DNA of 64,000 bases from Bergeyella cardium (GCF_003614945.1 NZ_QYCZ01000001.1:142001-206000), one strand, 5' to 3'. Shown: positions 25,510 through 35,209, counted from the first letter of the stretch. The notes: generated from the letters alone by a model not told the origin. Program-made: numbers and translations.

Positions 25510-25655
25510 TCCACCCCCACCCACTGGCGTGGGGAGCACTTAGCTAATAGCGTGGCAGGTGATTATTCACAAACTAATCACGCACTGCCCATCGCCTACT
25601 GCCTGAAGCGTATAGCGCGAAGCTAGTTGCTATTTGCCACTCGCCAGAAGTCAAT
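25510..25655. repeat. Composite palindromic repeat and heptamer repeat after bshC
   Basis: Left arm CCCACTGGCGTGGGGAGCAC with TTA (25520-25542), then CACAAACTAATC (shared with two other copies), AAGCGTATAGCGCGAAGC (compare 48211) and CTAGTTGCTATTTGCCACTC. The end of bshC reaches into its edge. Confidence 0.6.
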
Positions 25656-27237
25656 TGCTGCTTATAGCACAAACCGCTGCTTTCTCTACATTCATTTTTT
25701 CGTAGCAGGTCTTTAGCCATTGTTGCCCTTCATCTGCGTAGAAGGAGCTGAAGTTGATAACCCTCTCTTGCCAGTTTTGCATTGGGTGGACTTCCAAGAA
25801 GAGGCGCTCCAGCTGTTCTAAGCGCTCGCTTTGTTTTATTTTTTCGGCTTTTAGAAGTCGTTTTTGCATTCGGAGAAAGGACTTTGTTTGCCTTTTTTCC
25901 TCCGCCTCTAATAGGTTTCTAAAGCTGATATCGGTGAGAGATGCCTTTGTTTTTAGCTCACCAAAGAGGTTTTTTAGTGTATTTTCTTTTTCCTTTAAGA
26001 GGGCTTCTAAGGGTTGGTTTTTCAGGAGCTGTTCGCTGATGACTTGTGCAAAGTTTCGGAAAAAATCATTAATACTAAGCCCGAGTTTATGGATTTTTTT
26101 TAGGGTTTTTTCTGTGAGGAAAAGCATTGAGTTGCGGGGGATGAGGATAGGGTAGGGCAGGTTTAGGTACTGGAAATAGTCTTTGAGCTCGAGCCAGTAC
26201 ATTATCTCTGCATTCCCCCCGATATAGGCGAGGTTGGGCAGTACCGTCTCCTGGTATATCGGGCGCATTAGAGCATTGGGGCTGATGCGTTCTGGATGGC
26301 TCAGCTCTGCCAGCATTTCTTTTTTTGTAAAGCTCAATTCTGTATCTACAACCTTAAAATTTTCATTCTGTGGCTCAATTCTGTTTCGTGTATTGGTAAG
26401 GTAGAAGAGGTTGATGTCGCGAGGATTTACCTGTACTTTTTTGTAATCTTGGGAGAGGAAATCTACCAGTCTTTGGCTCTCTCTCTTTAAGGATTGATGG
26501 AGGAGCTCGTCTCGGAATATACCGGTCATTTGCTGCTTCAGTTGCGGATGGTCGCCGTCTATACAGAGCAGTCCGTAGCTGGCAAAAAGCCGCTGGGCAA
26601 TGCTTCTTGTTGCCTTGCTCAGGGTATTGCCTTTGGCATAGGCTTCCTTCATCCAGAGGATGAGCTCCGTACCGAAGATGGAGTCTTTAAACTCCTTTTC
26701 AAATTCGGAGATAAAGGACTGGTCTTCCACTTTTATCCTCCCCACAGCTCCACCAGAAGGGGCTTTAAATTCATAATAATGAGAAGGTGTTTTGAAATGG
26801 TTGATTTCCTCGAAATCGTGGTCTTCGCTTGCCATCCAGAATACAGGTACAACCTTTTCTCCGAGCTTTTGGTTGAGGTATTCCGCTGTTTTTATAGTTT
26901 GGAGAATCTTGTAAATAAAGAAACTCGGACCTGTAAATAAATTCAGCTGATGTCCCGTAGTAATGCTAAAAGTATCCGCTTCTTTTAGTGCTTCTAAGTT
27001 CTGCGTTTGGGCTTGGGTCAGTTCAAAATCTTGGTATTGCTCGGCTAAGACCTGACTAAGTATCTGTCTTTTTTCTGTGCTAAATGCCTCCTTTTTCTCT
27101 TTTATTCTCTCTTTTATATTCTCTAAGCTGAAGGTATAGTTGCTGAAGTCGGATAGCTTATGATTAAGAAAATCTTTAATTAAGAGGGGGATGCTATCTA
27201 TATCTTGAAAGGGAATTTCTATGGATTGAGCTTGCAT
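25651..27237 (-). CDS. bshC: Bacillithiol biosynthesis cysteine-adding enzyme
   Basis: BshC adds cysteine to GlcN-malate, the last step to bacillithiol, the low-molecular-weight thiol of Firmicutes and many Bacteroidota. 528 residues from the preferred ATG at 27237 (MQAQSIEIPFQDI). The frame extends to 27279 but would overlap the upstream gene. Typical features are FSITTGHQLNLFTGPSFFIYK, FWMASEDHDFEEINHF, the PNxAYIGGNAEIMYWLELK-type stretch and a long C-terminal coiled coil (residues ~415-500). bshA and bshB are elsewhere. Confidence 0.93.
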   Translation of the reverse strand: MQAQSIEIPFQDIDSIPLLIKDFLNHKLSDFSNYTFSLENIKERIKEKKEAFSTEKRQILSQVLAEQYQDFELTQAQTQNLEALKEADTFSITTGHQLNLFTGPSFFIYKILQTIKTAEYLNQKLGEKVVPVFWMASEDHDFEEINHFKTPSHYYEFKAPSGGAVGRIKVEDQSFISEFEKEFKDSIFGTELILWMKEAYAKGNTLSKATRSIAQRLFASYGLLCIDGDHPQLKQQMTGIFRDELLHQSLKRESQRLVDFLSQDYKKVQVNPRDINLFYLTNTRNRIEPQNENFKVVDTELSFTKKEMLAELSHPERISPNALMRPIYQETVLPNLAYIGGNAEIMYWLELKDYFQYLNLPYPILIPRNSMLFLTEKTLKKIHKLGLSINDFFRNFAQVISEQLLKNQPLEALLKEKENTLKNLFGELKTKASLTDISFRNLLEAEEKRQTKSFLRMQKRLLKAEKIKQSERLEQLERLFLEVHPMQNWQERVINFSSFYADEGQQWLKTCYEKMNVEKAAVCAISSN

Positions 27238-27260
27238 AGTTTGTAGGTTTAATGAGTAGA

Positions 27261-29159
27261 CTAGTGGAAGAGATACCAAATAATCCCGATATTTAATCTA
27301 AAATCATAGAGCGGATAATACGGTGCTGTAAAAGCCTTGTTTTTTGCAAAAGTAGTACTGATATTCTGCCCTTCCAGGTAGATTTGCATTCGTTTTACTT
27401 TCATATTAAAGTAGGCTTCTACTATGGGCTGTCCACCGATATTATATCCATTAGCGGGTAGGATAAATTCGTTTAATATCGGTGCGTATTCCCTTGAGGC
27501 AAACTTTGTAAAGTAGTACAGTTTTATGCCTCCCATAATCTCTGCTGCCTTTTTAAATGCTGGGGTTTTGTAGTACAGATTTGCCCTACCGATGAATTTT
27601 GGGCTGGGGAATAATGCGTTCTCCGATAGGTTATGCTGGAAGTGCAACCGCATATTCAGGTGAAATTTATTATAGCTTAGTGTAGCTTCGCCTCCTATTT
27701 GGGAAATGTTGAGAGGGGAACTGCTCTGGGCAGACTGCCCCTCGGAGGTGAAATACGCAAAATTCTCTATCCTAAAATATCGAGCAAAAAATTCTGCATC
27801 AAACCATTTAATCCCAGCTCTACCGCCTATTTCTAATATATTTTCATTCTTAAAATCTCTAAAACCATAGTTAAAACCATTCACTGGTGAGAGATTTACC
27901 AAATAATTAAAACTCGGTGCTGAACTTTGGAATAGCAGTTTCCCATCTACAAAGAAATCTTTTACAGGTTCAAATTTCAGTTGGTTATCGGTTCTTAGGA
28001 AGTTTCCAAAAGATTTTCCATTGGAGTATTCCAAAGAAGAATGCAGTCCTACTTTATCCCAGAGATTGATTTTTAGGTTTCCTATAATCCCCAGCCTGTT
28101 TTCTTTTTTCTCTTCATTGTAAGGCGTATCTGCTGTATAGCTCTCCGCTCCCAAAATAATATTCTGGTGCCTCAACCCTGCATCCAAATAAAATGCAGGT
28201 CTGTCAAACACAAGACTAAAAGTATTGCTTAGCTGGTTGTAGTATTTCTTCGTATTTCCGTTTTTGGTGGTGTTATAGTCGTTAAAGACAGCTGTATCTG
28301 TACTTCCTATGTTGAAATAGTACTTGTTGATTTGGTAGTACAGCTTGTGCGACAGTTTAAAGGGCAGTTTCTCCCTGTCAAAAGGTGAAAAGCTATGGCT
28401 AAGGTAGTACCTCCTGTACGAGAATTGGGAGTGAGAGTCCGTCAGTTTTACAGGGATTGTCTGCCGGTTGGTATAGTTATCATCGCTGAGGAGTTCGGGG
28501 TTTTTCATTCCGCCGTTTTCCTCATTATCCACATTCTGATGTATAAAATGACCATAAAGCTGATACTTTTCGTCTTTGGACAAGTACCTTCCAGATAAGG
28601 TGATATTGTTATTAGATGCCAGGCTGTTGGTATAAAATCCCTGAGACCTCAGCCCTGTATATTCTATTGCGAGGTTCAGCCTTTTCCCGAAGTTTTGAGT
28701 GTAAAGCGTTTGCAATGCTCCTCCATTTTTCATTGAATTATGGTAGATAAATGCCGTTGTAGGGGTCTTTACATCGTAGTATTTTATATCGTCGATGCCT
28801 TGTATTGCGTAGCTTTTATTCGTCGGTAGCAGGCTGAGGTTTTGCTCTTTGCGCAGTCTAAATATGAGGTCATTAAAGCCCGACCCGATGTTATTAAACT
28901 GCATTTTTCCGAAATTATCTCTGCTGTTATATTGAGGGCAGGCATAGCTTTTATTCACTGTAAATGCAGTATCTATACTTTGGAAATCCGCCGTTTCGGT
29001 TCTGAATTTATAGTCCTCAATCGTCGGTCGGAATATCGTTATTGAGTCCTTCCCACCGTTGTCTATCACTATTGAGTCCTTTCCTGTTGGTAGGCTTCTT
29101 TCTTCTTGTGCTTTTGCTGTAGCTCCCAGTATGATAAGTATAAAAAATAGGTACTTCAT
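27261..29159 (-). CDS. Putative outer-membrane porin
   Basis: A 632-residue protein with a cleavable signal (MKYLFFILIILGATAKAQ). The mature part alternates short hydrophobic and polar beta strands with many aromatic residues and ends in RLNIGIIWYLFH, as expected for a transmembrane beta barrel. It belongs to the broad 'putative porin' family of Bacteroidota; the substrate is unknown. It lies 23 bp upstream of bshC on the same strand and probably shares a transcript from the -7 box at 29177-29184. Confidence 0.8.
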   Translation of the reverse strand: MKYLFFILIILGATAKAQEERSLPTGKDSIVIDNGGKDSITIFRPTIEDYKFRTETADFQSIDTAFTVNKSYACPQYNSRDNFGKMQFNNIGSGFNDLIFRLRKEQNLSLLPTNKSYAIQGIDDIKYYDVKTPTTAFIYHNSMKNGGALQTLYTQNFGKRLNLAIEYTGLRSQGFYTNSLASNNNITLSGRYLSKDEKYQLYGHFIHQNVDNEENGGMKNPELLSDDNYTNRQTIPVKLTDSHSQFSYRRYYLSHSFSPFDREKLPFKLSHKLYYQINKYYFNIGSTDTAVFNDYNTTKNGNTKKYYNQLSNTFSLVFDRPAFYLDAGLRHQNIILGAESYTADTPYNEEKKENRLGIIGNLKINLWDKVGLHSSLEYSNGKSFGNFLRTDNQLKFEPVKDFFVDGKLLFQSSAPSFNYLVNLSPVNGFNYGFRDFKNENILEIGGRAGIKWFDAEFFARYFRIENFAYFTSEGQSAQSSSPLNISQIGGEATLSYNKFHLNMRLHFQHNLSENALFPSPKFIGRANLYYKTPAFKKAAEIMGGIKLYYFTKFASREYAPILNEFILPANGYNIGGQPIVEAYFNMKVKRMQIYLEGQNISTTFAKNKAFTAPYYPLYDFRLNIGIIWYLFH

Positions 29160-29176
29160 CTATTGAAAATAGTACG

Positions 29177-29184
29177 CAAATGTA
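29177..29184 (-). promoter_or_regulatory. -7 box (TACATTTG) of the porin-bshC pair
   Basis: TACATTTG on the minus strand, 17 bp before the porin ATG. Confidence 0.5.
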
Positions 29185-29398
29185 AGCAAAAACTTTTTTC
29201 AGTTTTGATAATGAATAGCCCTTCTCAAAGCTGAATTTTATTTAATAAAATAAGGGAAAATACGGATGAATTTTTGAGATAATCTAGTATCCAAAAGAGA
29301 AATGAGCAAAGAGAAAATAGAAATAGAGGTTTAGCACTAAGAAAAGTAATAAAAGGGTCTCTGACCCCTCAGCCCCCTAGATAATATTTAGAATAGAT

Positions 29399-29406
29399 TA
29401 TATTTG
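29399..29406 (+). promoter_or_regulatory. -7 box (TATATTTG) of feoAB
   Basis: TATATTTG ends 45 bp before the feoA ATG. It shows that the TTG at 29404 belongs to the promoter and is not a start codon. Confidence 0.6.
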
Positions 29407-29451
29407 CAGTTCATTAAATCATCAGTTTTGGAAAAGAATACAGACACTAAA

Positions 29452-29682
29452 ATGAGCACATTTCCCCTTAACCAAGACGGTATTATCACTGGGTATGATA
29501 ATGACTCCCTGCAAATGCCCTCAAAAATTATAGAAATGGGGCTCTTGCCCAATACCGCATTTCGGATTCTCTATCAGGCACCTTTTGGCGGACCGCTGTA
29601 TATAGAGTTTGGGCAGGAAAAGAGCCGAATCGCTCTTAGAAAAACCGAAGCCGAGTTCATCATCGTTCAAGAAAAACGATAA
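29452..29682 (+). CDS. feoA: Ferrous iron transport accessory protein FeoA
   Basis: A 76-residue SH3-like FeoA-domain protein (IIEMGLLPNTAFRILYQAPF, then GGPLYIEFGQEKSRIALRKTEA). It is a cytosolic partner of the FeoB iron channel. The ATG at 29452 is chosen because a longer frame would start inside the -7 box. feoB starts 31 bp downstream in the same transcript. Confidence 0.92.
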   Translation: MSTFPLNQDGIITGYDNDSLQMPSKIIEMGLLPNTAFRILYQAPFGGPLYIEFGQEKSRIALRKTEAEFIIVQEKR

Positions 29683-29712
29683 GCCTTCCAAAACGACGAT
29701 AAATAAAAGATA

Positions 29713-31707
29713 ATGCAACCAAATACCACCTCAAATACCAAAAAATTTCTCCTCGTAGGTAATCCAAATGTGGGTAAATCTACCCTCTTTAATGCCCTCT
29801 GCAACCGAAAACAAAAAACAGGGAACTATGCGGGGGTTACCGTATCCAGCCTTACGGGGGACTATATTTATAAGGGAGAGAAAGTCATCATTACAGATCT
29901 CCCAGGTTCGTACAGTGTCTATCCGACTTCTAAAGATGAAGCGGTTTTTAGCGAGAAGCTCCTCTCTTCCCAAAACGAATACAATGGCGTTATCTACCTC
30001 CTCGAAGCACTCAGCATCAAGCGAGGTTTGCTCCTCTTTCGCCAGATTCAGGACTTGGGCATTCCCCTTATCCTCGTCATTAACCAAATAGACCAAGCGA
30101 AAAAACGAGGTATAGACATAAATATCGATATGCTGGAGCAAAAGCTCGGTGTAAAGGTCATTACCACCAATGCCAAAGATAATATCGGAGTAGATGAGCT
30201 CAGAGAATCCCTCTTCAATGCAGAATATACATCTGCCGATGCTCCATCTTTCCACATTCCTTTGGAGCAAAAGAGATTTATCTCAGAATCTGTATTAGAC
30301 ACTTCGAATGAATACCGTGCGTGGGTAGATTATGCCTCCTCGCTATCAAAAGATAAGGGTGTTAATATCAAAAGGCTTCAGGTACAGGAGACCGTAAGGC
30401 GCTATCAGAATATAGATGAAATCCTCACGGGGATAATCACCAAAAAAGCTGGCTTTAAGGAGCTCCTCACCGAGAAGCTCGACAAAGTTCTCGTGCATAA
30501 GTTCTGGGGTTATATCATCTTTACTATGCTCCTTTTGCCCATCTTTCAGCTGGTATTTACAATTGCTCAATATCCTATGGAATGGATTGAAGATGGCTTT
30601 GGAGCTATACAGGAGCTTACAGAAAGTCTCCTCCCCGAAGGTCCTATCAATAGCCTTATCACCAGCGGCATCATACCAGGTATAGGTGCTATTGTGGTCT
30701 TTGCACCCCAGATTTTCATCCTCCTTTATCTCCTCTATGTGCTCGAAGATTCGGGCTATATGGCAAGGGTTGTCTTCTTGATGGATAGACTCCTCCGTCC
30801 CTTTGGGCTCAATGGCAAGAGTATTGTGCCCCTTGTCTCTGGAACTGCCTGTGCCGTGCCTGCGATTATGGCAGCAAGGAATATCGAGAATGTAAAAGAA
30901 AGGCTCATCACGATTTTAGTAACGCCTTTTATGGCGTGCTCTGCTCGTCTCCCGATTTATAGCATCATCATCAGCCTTATTATCCCAGATGAAAGTTTTC
31001 TCGGTATTAGTTACAAGGCATTAATGCTCCTGCTGATGTATTTCCTTGGGTTTGCAATGGCGCTCATCTCTGCATTCGTGCTAAAGAAAGTCATTAAGCC
31101 TAACCAACCCTCTTTCCTCGTGATGGATTTGCCAACCTATAAAATGCCCCTCTGGTGGGAGGATTTAAAGCTCACACTGAGCAAAGTCTGGGCATTTATC
31201 ACTGGGGCGGGTAAGGTTATCTTCACCGTAAGCGTTATCCTATGGGTGCTGAGCTATTTCGGGGAGAGTAAAAACCAAGATGAATGGGTCGCTACCGATG
31301 TAGAACTTAAAGACTCTTACCTCTCACAGGTCGGAGCCGTGATACAGCCCGCAATAGAACCTCTCGGCTACGATTGGAAGATGGGTATCGGTATCTTGAC
31401 CAGCTTTGCAGCAAGGGAAACTTTCGTGGCAACGATCTCCACCCTCTACAGCTTAGATGAAGACGCCCCCGAAGGTAAGATTATAGAAAAAATGCAAGCC
31501 GACCTCAAACCCGATGGTACAAAGGTCTTCAGTTTCGCTACAGGGCTCTCCATCCTGATGTTTTATGCCTTTGCAATGCAGTGTATTTCTACCATTGCCA
31601 TCGTCTATAAGGAAACGAAGAGCATAAAGCTCACCCTCCTTCAGCTGGTCGGGATGACGGGGATTGCCTACATCGCCTCTCTCTTCGTCTATCAGATTTT
31701 TAAATAA
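29713..31707 (+). CDS. feoB: Ferrous iron transporter FeoB
   Basis: A 664-residue inner-membrane Fe(II) importer. The N-terminal G domain has VGNPNVGKSTLFN (G1), TDLPGSYS (G3) and LVINQIDQAKK (G4). A GDI-like helical spacer follows, then the membrane part from residue ~255 with two Gate motifs (LPLVSGTACAVPAIMAARNI and AARETFVATISTLY). Complete length for the family. Operon: feoA, feoB, then a small Cys-rich membrane protein 18 bp on. Confidence 0.97.
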   Translation: MQPNTTSNTKKFLLVGNPNVGKSTLFNALCNRKQKTGNYAGVTVSSLTGDYIYKGEKVIITDLPGSYSVYPTSKDEAVFSEKLLSSQNEYNGVIYLLEALSIKRGLLLFRQIQDLGIPLILVINQIDQAKKRGIDINIDMLEQKLGVKVITTNAKDNIGVDELRESLFNAEYTSADAPSFHIPLEQKRFISESVLDTSNEYRAWVDYASSLSKDKGVNIKRLQVQETVRRYQNIDEILTGIITKKAGFKELLTEKLDKVLVHKFWGYIIFTMLLLPIFQLVFTIAQYPMEWIEDGFGAIQELTESLLPEGPINSLITSGIIPGIGAIVVFAPQIFILLYLLYVLEDSGYMARVVFLMDRLLRPFGLNGKSIVPLVSGTACAVPAIMAARNIENVKERLITILVTPFMACSARLPIYSIIISLIIPDESFLGISYKALMLLLMYFLGFAMALISAFVLKKVIKPNQPSFLVMDLPTYKMPLWWEDLKLTLSKVWAFITGAGKVIFTVSVILWVLSYFGESKNQDEWVATDVELKDSYLSQVGAVIQPAIEPLGYDWKMGIGILTSFAARETFVATISTLYSLDEDAPEGKIIEKMQADLKPDGTKVFSFATGLSILMFYAFAMQCISTIAIVYKETKSIKLTLLQLVGMTGIAYIASLFVYQIFK

Positions 31708-31725
31708 CAAAAAACCCTAAACAAG

Positions 31726-31866
31726 ATGGAAATTTCATTAGTTTTTCAGTACATATTGCTCGCATTGGTCGTTATTTTCGCGTGCTACTCCATTTACAGG
31801 AAGATTAAAAACACTTTTTCCTCAAAAAATAATAAAGGTTGCGACAAAGGCTGTGGATGCTCATAA
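31726..31866 (+). CDS. FeoB-associated Cys-rich membrane protein
   Basis: A 46-residue protein with one N-terminal membrane helix (residues ~5-24) and a basic stretch, ending in a Cys-rich tail (GCDKGCGCS). This is the pattern of the small FeoB-associated proteins found in Bacteroidota and Firmicutes, which may function like FeoC or hand over iron. It lies 18 bp after feoB. Confidence 0.82.
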   Translation: MEISLVFQYILLALVVIFACYSIYRKIKNTFSSKNNKGCDKGCGCS

Positions 31867-31894
31867 AACTTTGCCCTAAACTCTCACCCCTAAA

Positions 31895-32040
31895 CCCTCT
31901 CCCACCCACTGGCGTGGGGCGCACTTAAAAATAATCGCCCCATCCACCCACTGCATAGAGCATACTTAGAAATAATCGCTTGCCACACCGTGGCTAAGTG
32001 CCTGCCACGCTGTAGCTGCCTCACCGGCTACGGTGCGGAG
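31895..32040. repeat. Composite palindromic repeats after the feo operon
   Basis: Arm CCCACTGGCGTGGGGCGCAC with TTA (31905-31927), then AATAATCGCCCC, a partial second arm (CCCACTGCATAGAGCATACT), CTTGCCACACCGTGGCTAAG, CTGCCACGCTGTAGCTGC and CTCACCGGCTACGGTGCGG. At least two elements appear to be nested or joined here. Confidence 0.65.
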
Positions 32041-32473
32041 GAAAATTCGCGTGAATCTTGTCAATATTTTTCTCATTGGAGGAAAATTCGCGTGAATCTT
32101 GTCAATATTTTTCTCATCGGAAGAAAATTCGCGTGAATCTTGTCAATATTTTTCTCATCGGAAGAAAATTCGCGTGAATCTTGTTAATATTTTTCTCATC
32201 GGAAGAAAATTCGCGTGAATCTTGTCAATATTTTTTTCATTGGAGGAAAATTCGCGTGAATCTTGCCAATATTTTTCTCATCGGAAGAAAATTCGCGTGA
32301 ATCTTGTCAATATTTTTTTTATTGAAGGAAAATTCGCGTGAATCTTGTCAATATTTTTTTCATTGAAGGAAAATTCGCGTGAATCTTGTTAATATTTTTC
32401 TCATCGGAAGAAAATTCGCGTGAATCTTGTCAATATTTTTCTCATCGGAGGAAAATTCGCGTGAATCTTGTTA
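32041..32473. repeat. 41-bp tandem repeat array, ten full units plus a partial
   Basis: Units begin at 32041 and every 41 bp to 32451 (eleven starts, last one ~23 bp long). The unit is GAAAATTCGCGTGAATCTTG followed by TCAATATTTTTCTCATCGGA plus one base. Variation is limited to a few positions (T/C, G/A). The unit has stop codons in every phase over three copies, so it is not coding, and it has no spacers, so it is not CRISPR. It contains a small dyad ATTC-GCGT-GAAT. Its function is unknown. Confidence 0.92.
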
Positions 32474-32553
32474 CTTTTAAGTTTCCGATAATCAATATTC
32501 ACTTGAAAACAGGTTGTTTTATTTATATAGCTTATAAATATCAAAAGTTTTTA

Positions 32554-32561
32554 TACCTTTG
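32554..32561 (+). promoter_or_regulatory. -7 box (TACCTTTG) of the DUF6261-like gene
   Basis: TACCTTTG, ~80 bp after the 41-bp array and 66 bp before the ATG. Confidence 0.5.
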
Positions 32562-32627
32562 TACTGTGAGTTAATGGAAATACTCAAAGAAAATTTTCAT
32601 ATCTAACTTTTTTTAAATGATACTATT

Positions 32628-33341
32628 ATGAATGACATCAATGACATCAGTTTAGTAAGACTAAACAACGGAGCGCATTTCATGTTTATTAAGAATGTGA
32701 ATGATAGGGTGCAAAGCAATAACACCCTCAAAACAAAATTGGGCGCGCTGGCAACTAACCTGAACGATGCCCTGAACAAAGAAGACGAGGCAATGCTCCT
32801 CTCTCAGAAATCCCTCACTACAGACGATATCGCCGCCGCTGATGAGCTGAGAGATAGCATCTACTCGGGCTATAAAAAAGTGGTGGATGGCTATAGAAAA
32901 CTCCCCGTAGCCTCCATAGAAGTCGCTGCAAAGGAACTGTGGCAGCACATTAAGGACTACTCCATAAACCCTCAAGACCAGTTGGATAAAGAGACAGGAA
33001 TGCTCCTCAACTTTATCGATGATTTGGAGACGAAATACGCCCCGCAAATCACTACCCTCTCGCTTACAGCATTCGTGGCCGAACTGAAAATAGCAAACGA
33101 GAAAGTCCGCAGGCTGACCAGCAAACGAACCGACGAACGCTCAACCCAAGCAGTAGGCGCACTGAAACAAGCCAGAAAAAACTCTGACAACGCCTACCGA
33201 GAACTCGTAAAAATGGTCAATGCCCTTGCCCTGATAGAAGGAATTGCCCCTTACGAGGACTTTATCGACTACCTAAACACCGAGATAGCCCACTTTAAAC
33301 GAGAGGTAATCCCCAGCAAAAAGAAAGACCCAAAACCCTAA
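32628..33341 (+). CDS. DUF6261-like protein of unknown function
   Basis: A 237-residue mostly helical, charged protein with no signal peptide or membrane segment. The start ISLVRLNNGAHFMFIKNV and the helical body (residues ~30-215) look like the DUF6261 family of Bacteroidota, recognised from memory. The C-terminus is Lys-rich (PSKKKDPKP). Monocistronic: its own -7 box and a terminator at 33369. It lies directly downstream of the 41-bp array, which may be its regulatory region or coincidental. Confidence 0.7.
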   Translation: MNDINDISLVRLNNGAHFMFIKNVNDRVQSNNTLKTKLGALATNLNDALNKEDEAMLLSQKSLTTDDIAAADELRDSIYSGYKKVVDGYRKLPVASIEVAAKELWQHIKDYSINPQDQLDKETGMLLNFIDDLETKYAPQITTLSLTAFVAELKIANEKVRRLTSKRTDERSTQAVGALKQARKNSDNAYRELVKMVNALALIEGIAPYEDFIDYLNTEIAHFKREVIPSKKKDPKP

Positions 33342-33368
33342 GGGGATTGCGAACAAATGAAACTCAGC

Positions 33369-33402
33369 CTCCCTGTTTACCATAAAAAAGGGAGTTTTTT
33401 TT
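33369..33402 (+). terminator. Terminator of the DUF6261-like gene
   Basis: CTCCCT (33369-33374) pairs with AGGGAG (33389-33394), then T8. Confidence 0.7.
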
Positions 33403-33452
33403 CTCAGGCAACCCAAAAACTACGAACAACACCTACTATTAATCAATAAATA

Positions 33453-35183
33453 ATGAAACGGCTCTTAGAAATAGCAGGCGAGCGCAAAGGGCTCCTCATC
33501 GGCTCCTGTATTTTAGCGGGAGTATTCGTCCTCCTCAGCTTGGTTCCTTATATATTAGTGCTCTATATTTTGCGCGAGATTACCCACGGCAGTCCAGACT
33601 TTAGCACAATAAACCATTACCTATGGTGGGCAGCATTTGCAGTGCTCATCAGTATGCTTGCCTTTCTGTTCTCGGGTGTGCTCTCGCATATTGCAGCATT
33701 TAATATCCTCTTCGGTTTGCGAAAACGAATCACTGAAAAAGTGGGCAAATTGCCGATGGGATACTTGACCCACCGCAACTCGGGCGTGTTTAAGAAAATC
33801 CTTTCCGATGATGTAGAGCGCATCGAGACCTTCATCGCTCATCAAATTCCTGATTTTGTAAAGGCTATTGTACTGCCACTTGTAACGATTGCTTATCTTT
33901 TTAGTGAGGACTGGCGGTTGGCGCTCGCAAGCCTCTTCCCCTTAGTCCTGCTGGGGATACTGCTACCGCTCTTCGCTTCCAAGAAAGAGCGACAGCTCGT
34001 GGATCAATACAACGCCTCGCTCGAGGAGATGAATGCGGGCATCGTGGAGTATGTACGCGCTATCCCCGTGATGAAGATCTTCCAGCAGTCTGCCGAAAGT
34101 TTTGAGAAATACGGCATAAAGGTGAAGAATTTCCACTATTTCGTCAGCGAATGGATTCGCACGAGCTCCACACCTTTCGCTGTCTTTATGAGCTTTGCAA
34201 GCAATGCCATACTTCCTGTATTAGCGGTGGGGCTCTACCTCTACTTCCACAATGGGCTTAGCCTCGCGACCCTGATGCTCTTCCTTATCTTGGGTACGGG
34301 CTATATCCGCCCTGTGCTGGTGATGAGCAATATGGTGATGCAGCTGGAGCTCATCAAGCGGGGAGTACAGCAGATCGATGGTATTCTTAATGAGCCAGAG
34401 CTCAGCTATTCTAATGAGGGTCATCCGCCTGCAGAGGGGCATAATATCCGTTTTGAGAATGTAAGTTTTGCCTACGATGGTGAGCATAAAGTACTCCACA
34501 ACCTCAGTTTTGAGTGCAAAGAAGGTACGCTTACCGCTTTGGTAGGCCCATCAGGTGCAGGGAAGAGCACAGTAGCACAGCTCCTGCTACGGTTTTGGGA
34601 CATACAAGAGGGAAGGATTTGTATTGGAGGAGTGGATATACGCTCGCTTCCTCCCGAACAACTGATGCAGCAGGTTTCTTTTGTTTTTCAGGACAGCTTT
34701 ATGTTTCAGCAGACAATGTATGAGAACATCCGTATGGGAATGGATAAAAGCCGCGAAGAGATAGAGAATGCTGCCCGCTCGGCACAAATTCACGACCTGA
34801 TACTCAGCCTCCCTCAGGGCTATGATACGCCTTTCGGGGCAGATGGAGTGCACCTGAGCGGAGGTGAGCAGCAACGCTTCCAGCTTGCACGAGCTATGCT
34901 CAAAGATGCTCCTATTCTTATCTTGGATGAAGCCACTGCCTTTGCCGACCCAGAGAATGAGCACAAGATACGGCAGGTCATTAGAAAGCTGATTCATCAT
35001 AAGACGGTAATGATTATTGCGCATCGCCTCAGTACGATTACAGATGCAGATCAGATTATCGTTTTTGATAAAGGGGAAATAAACAGCACAGGTACGCACA
35101 CCGAGCTTTTAGAAAATTCAGCGCTGTACCGCAGAATGTGGGAGGCACATCAAAGGGCATCGAGCTGGCAAATGGGACAATAG
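33453..35183 (+). CDS. ABC half-transporter (permease-ATPase), first of a pair
   Basis: A 576-residue exporter-fold (type IV) half-transporter. There are six membrane segments in residues ~15-310. The nucleotide-binding domain shows Walker A VGPSGAGKSTVAQLLLRFW, signature LSGGEQQRFQLARA and Walker B ILILDEATAFADPENE. With the next gene it should form a heterodimer. DEATAxADPE is a form I associate with siderophore-linked YbtP/YbtQ- and IrtA/IrtB-type pairs, and feoAB lies upstream, so iron-siderophore transport is a fair guess. The substrate is not provable from sequence. Confidence 0.85.
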   Translation: MKRLLEIAGERKGLLIGSCILAGVFVLLSLVPYILVLYILREITHGSPDFSTINHYLWWAAFAVLISMLAFLFSGVLSHIAAFNILFGLRKRITEKVGKLPMGYLTHRNSGVFKKILSDDVERIETFIAHQIPDFVKAIVLPLVTIAYLFSEDWRLALASLFPLVLLGILLPLFASKKERQLVDQYNASLEEMNAGIVEYVRAIPVMKIFQQSAESFEKYGIKVKNFHYFVSEWIRTSSTPFAVFMSFASNAILPVLAVGLYLYFHNGLSLATLMLFLILGTGYIRPVLVMSNMVMQLELIKRGVQQIDGILNEPELSYSNEGHPPAEGHNIRFENVSFAYDGEHKVLHNLSFECKEGTLTALVGPSGAGKSTVAQLLLRFWDIQEGRICIGGVDIRSLPPEQLMQQVSFVFQDSFMFQQTMYENIRMGMDKSREEIENAARSAQIHDLILSLPQGYDTPFGADGVHLSGGEQQRFQLARAMLKDAPILILDEATAFADPENEHKIRQVIRKLIHHKTVMIIAHRLSTITDADQIIVFDKGEINSTGTHTELLENSALYRRMWEAHQRASSWQMGQ

Positions 35184-35209
35184 AAATCACTCAAAGAAAA
35201 AAGAAAATT

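Noticed and set aside
32041-32473. CRISPR array
   Set aside because: The period is constant at 41 bp and the whole unit is conserved, so there are no variable spacers. No cas gene is in the window.
32386-32574. Short open frame through the 41-bp array
   Set aside because: It arises because the repeat changes phase. It has no homologous look and ends in promoter DNA of the next gene.
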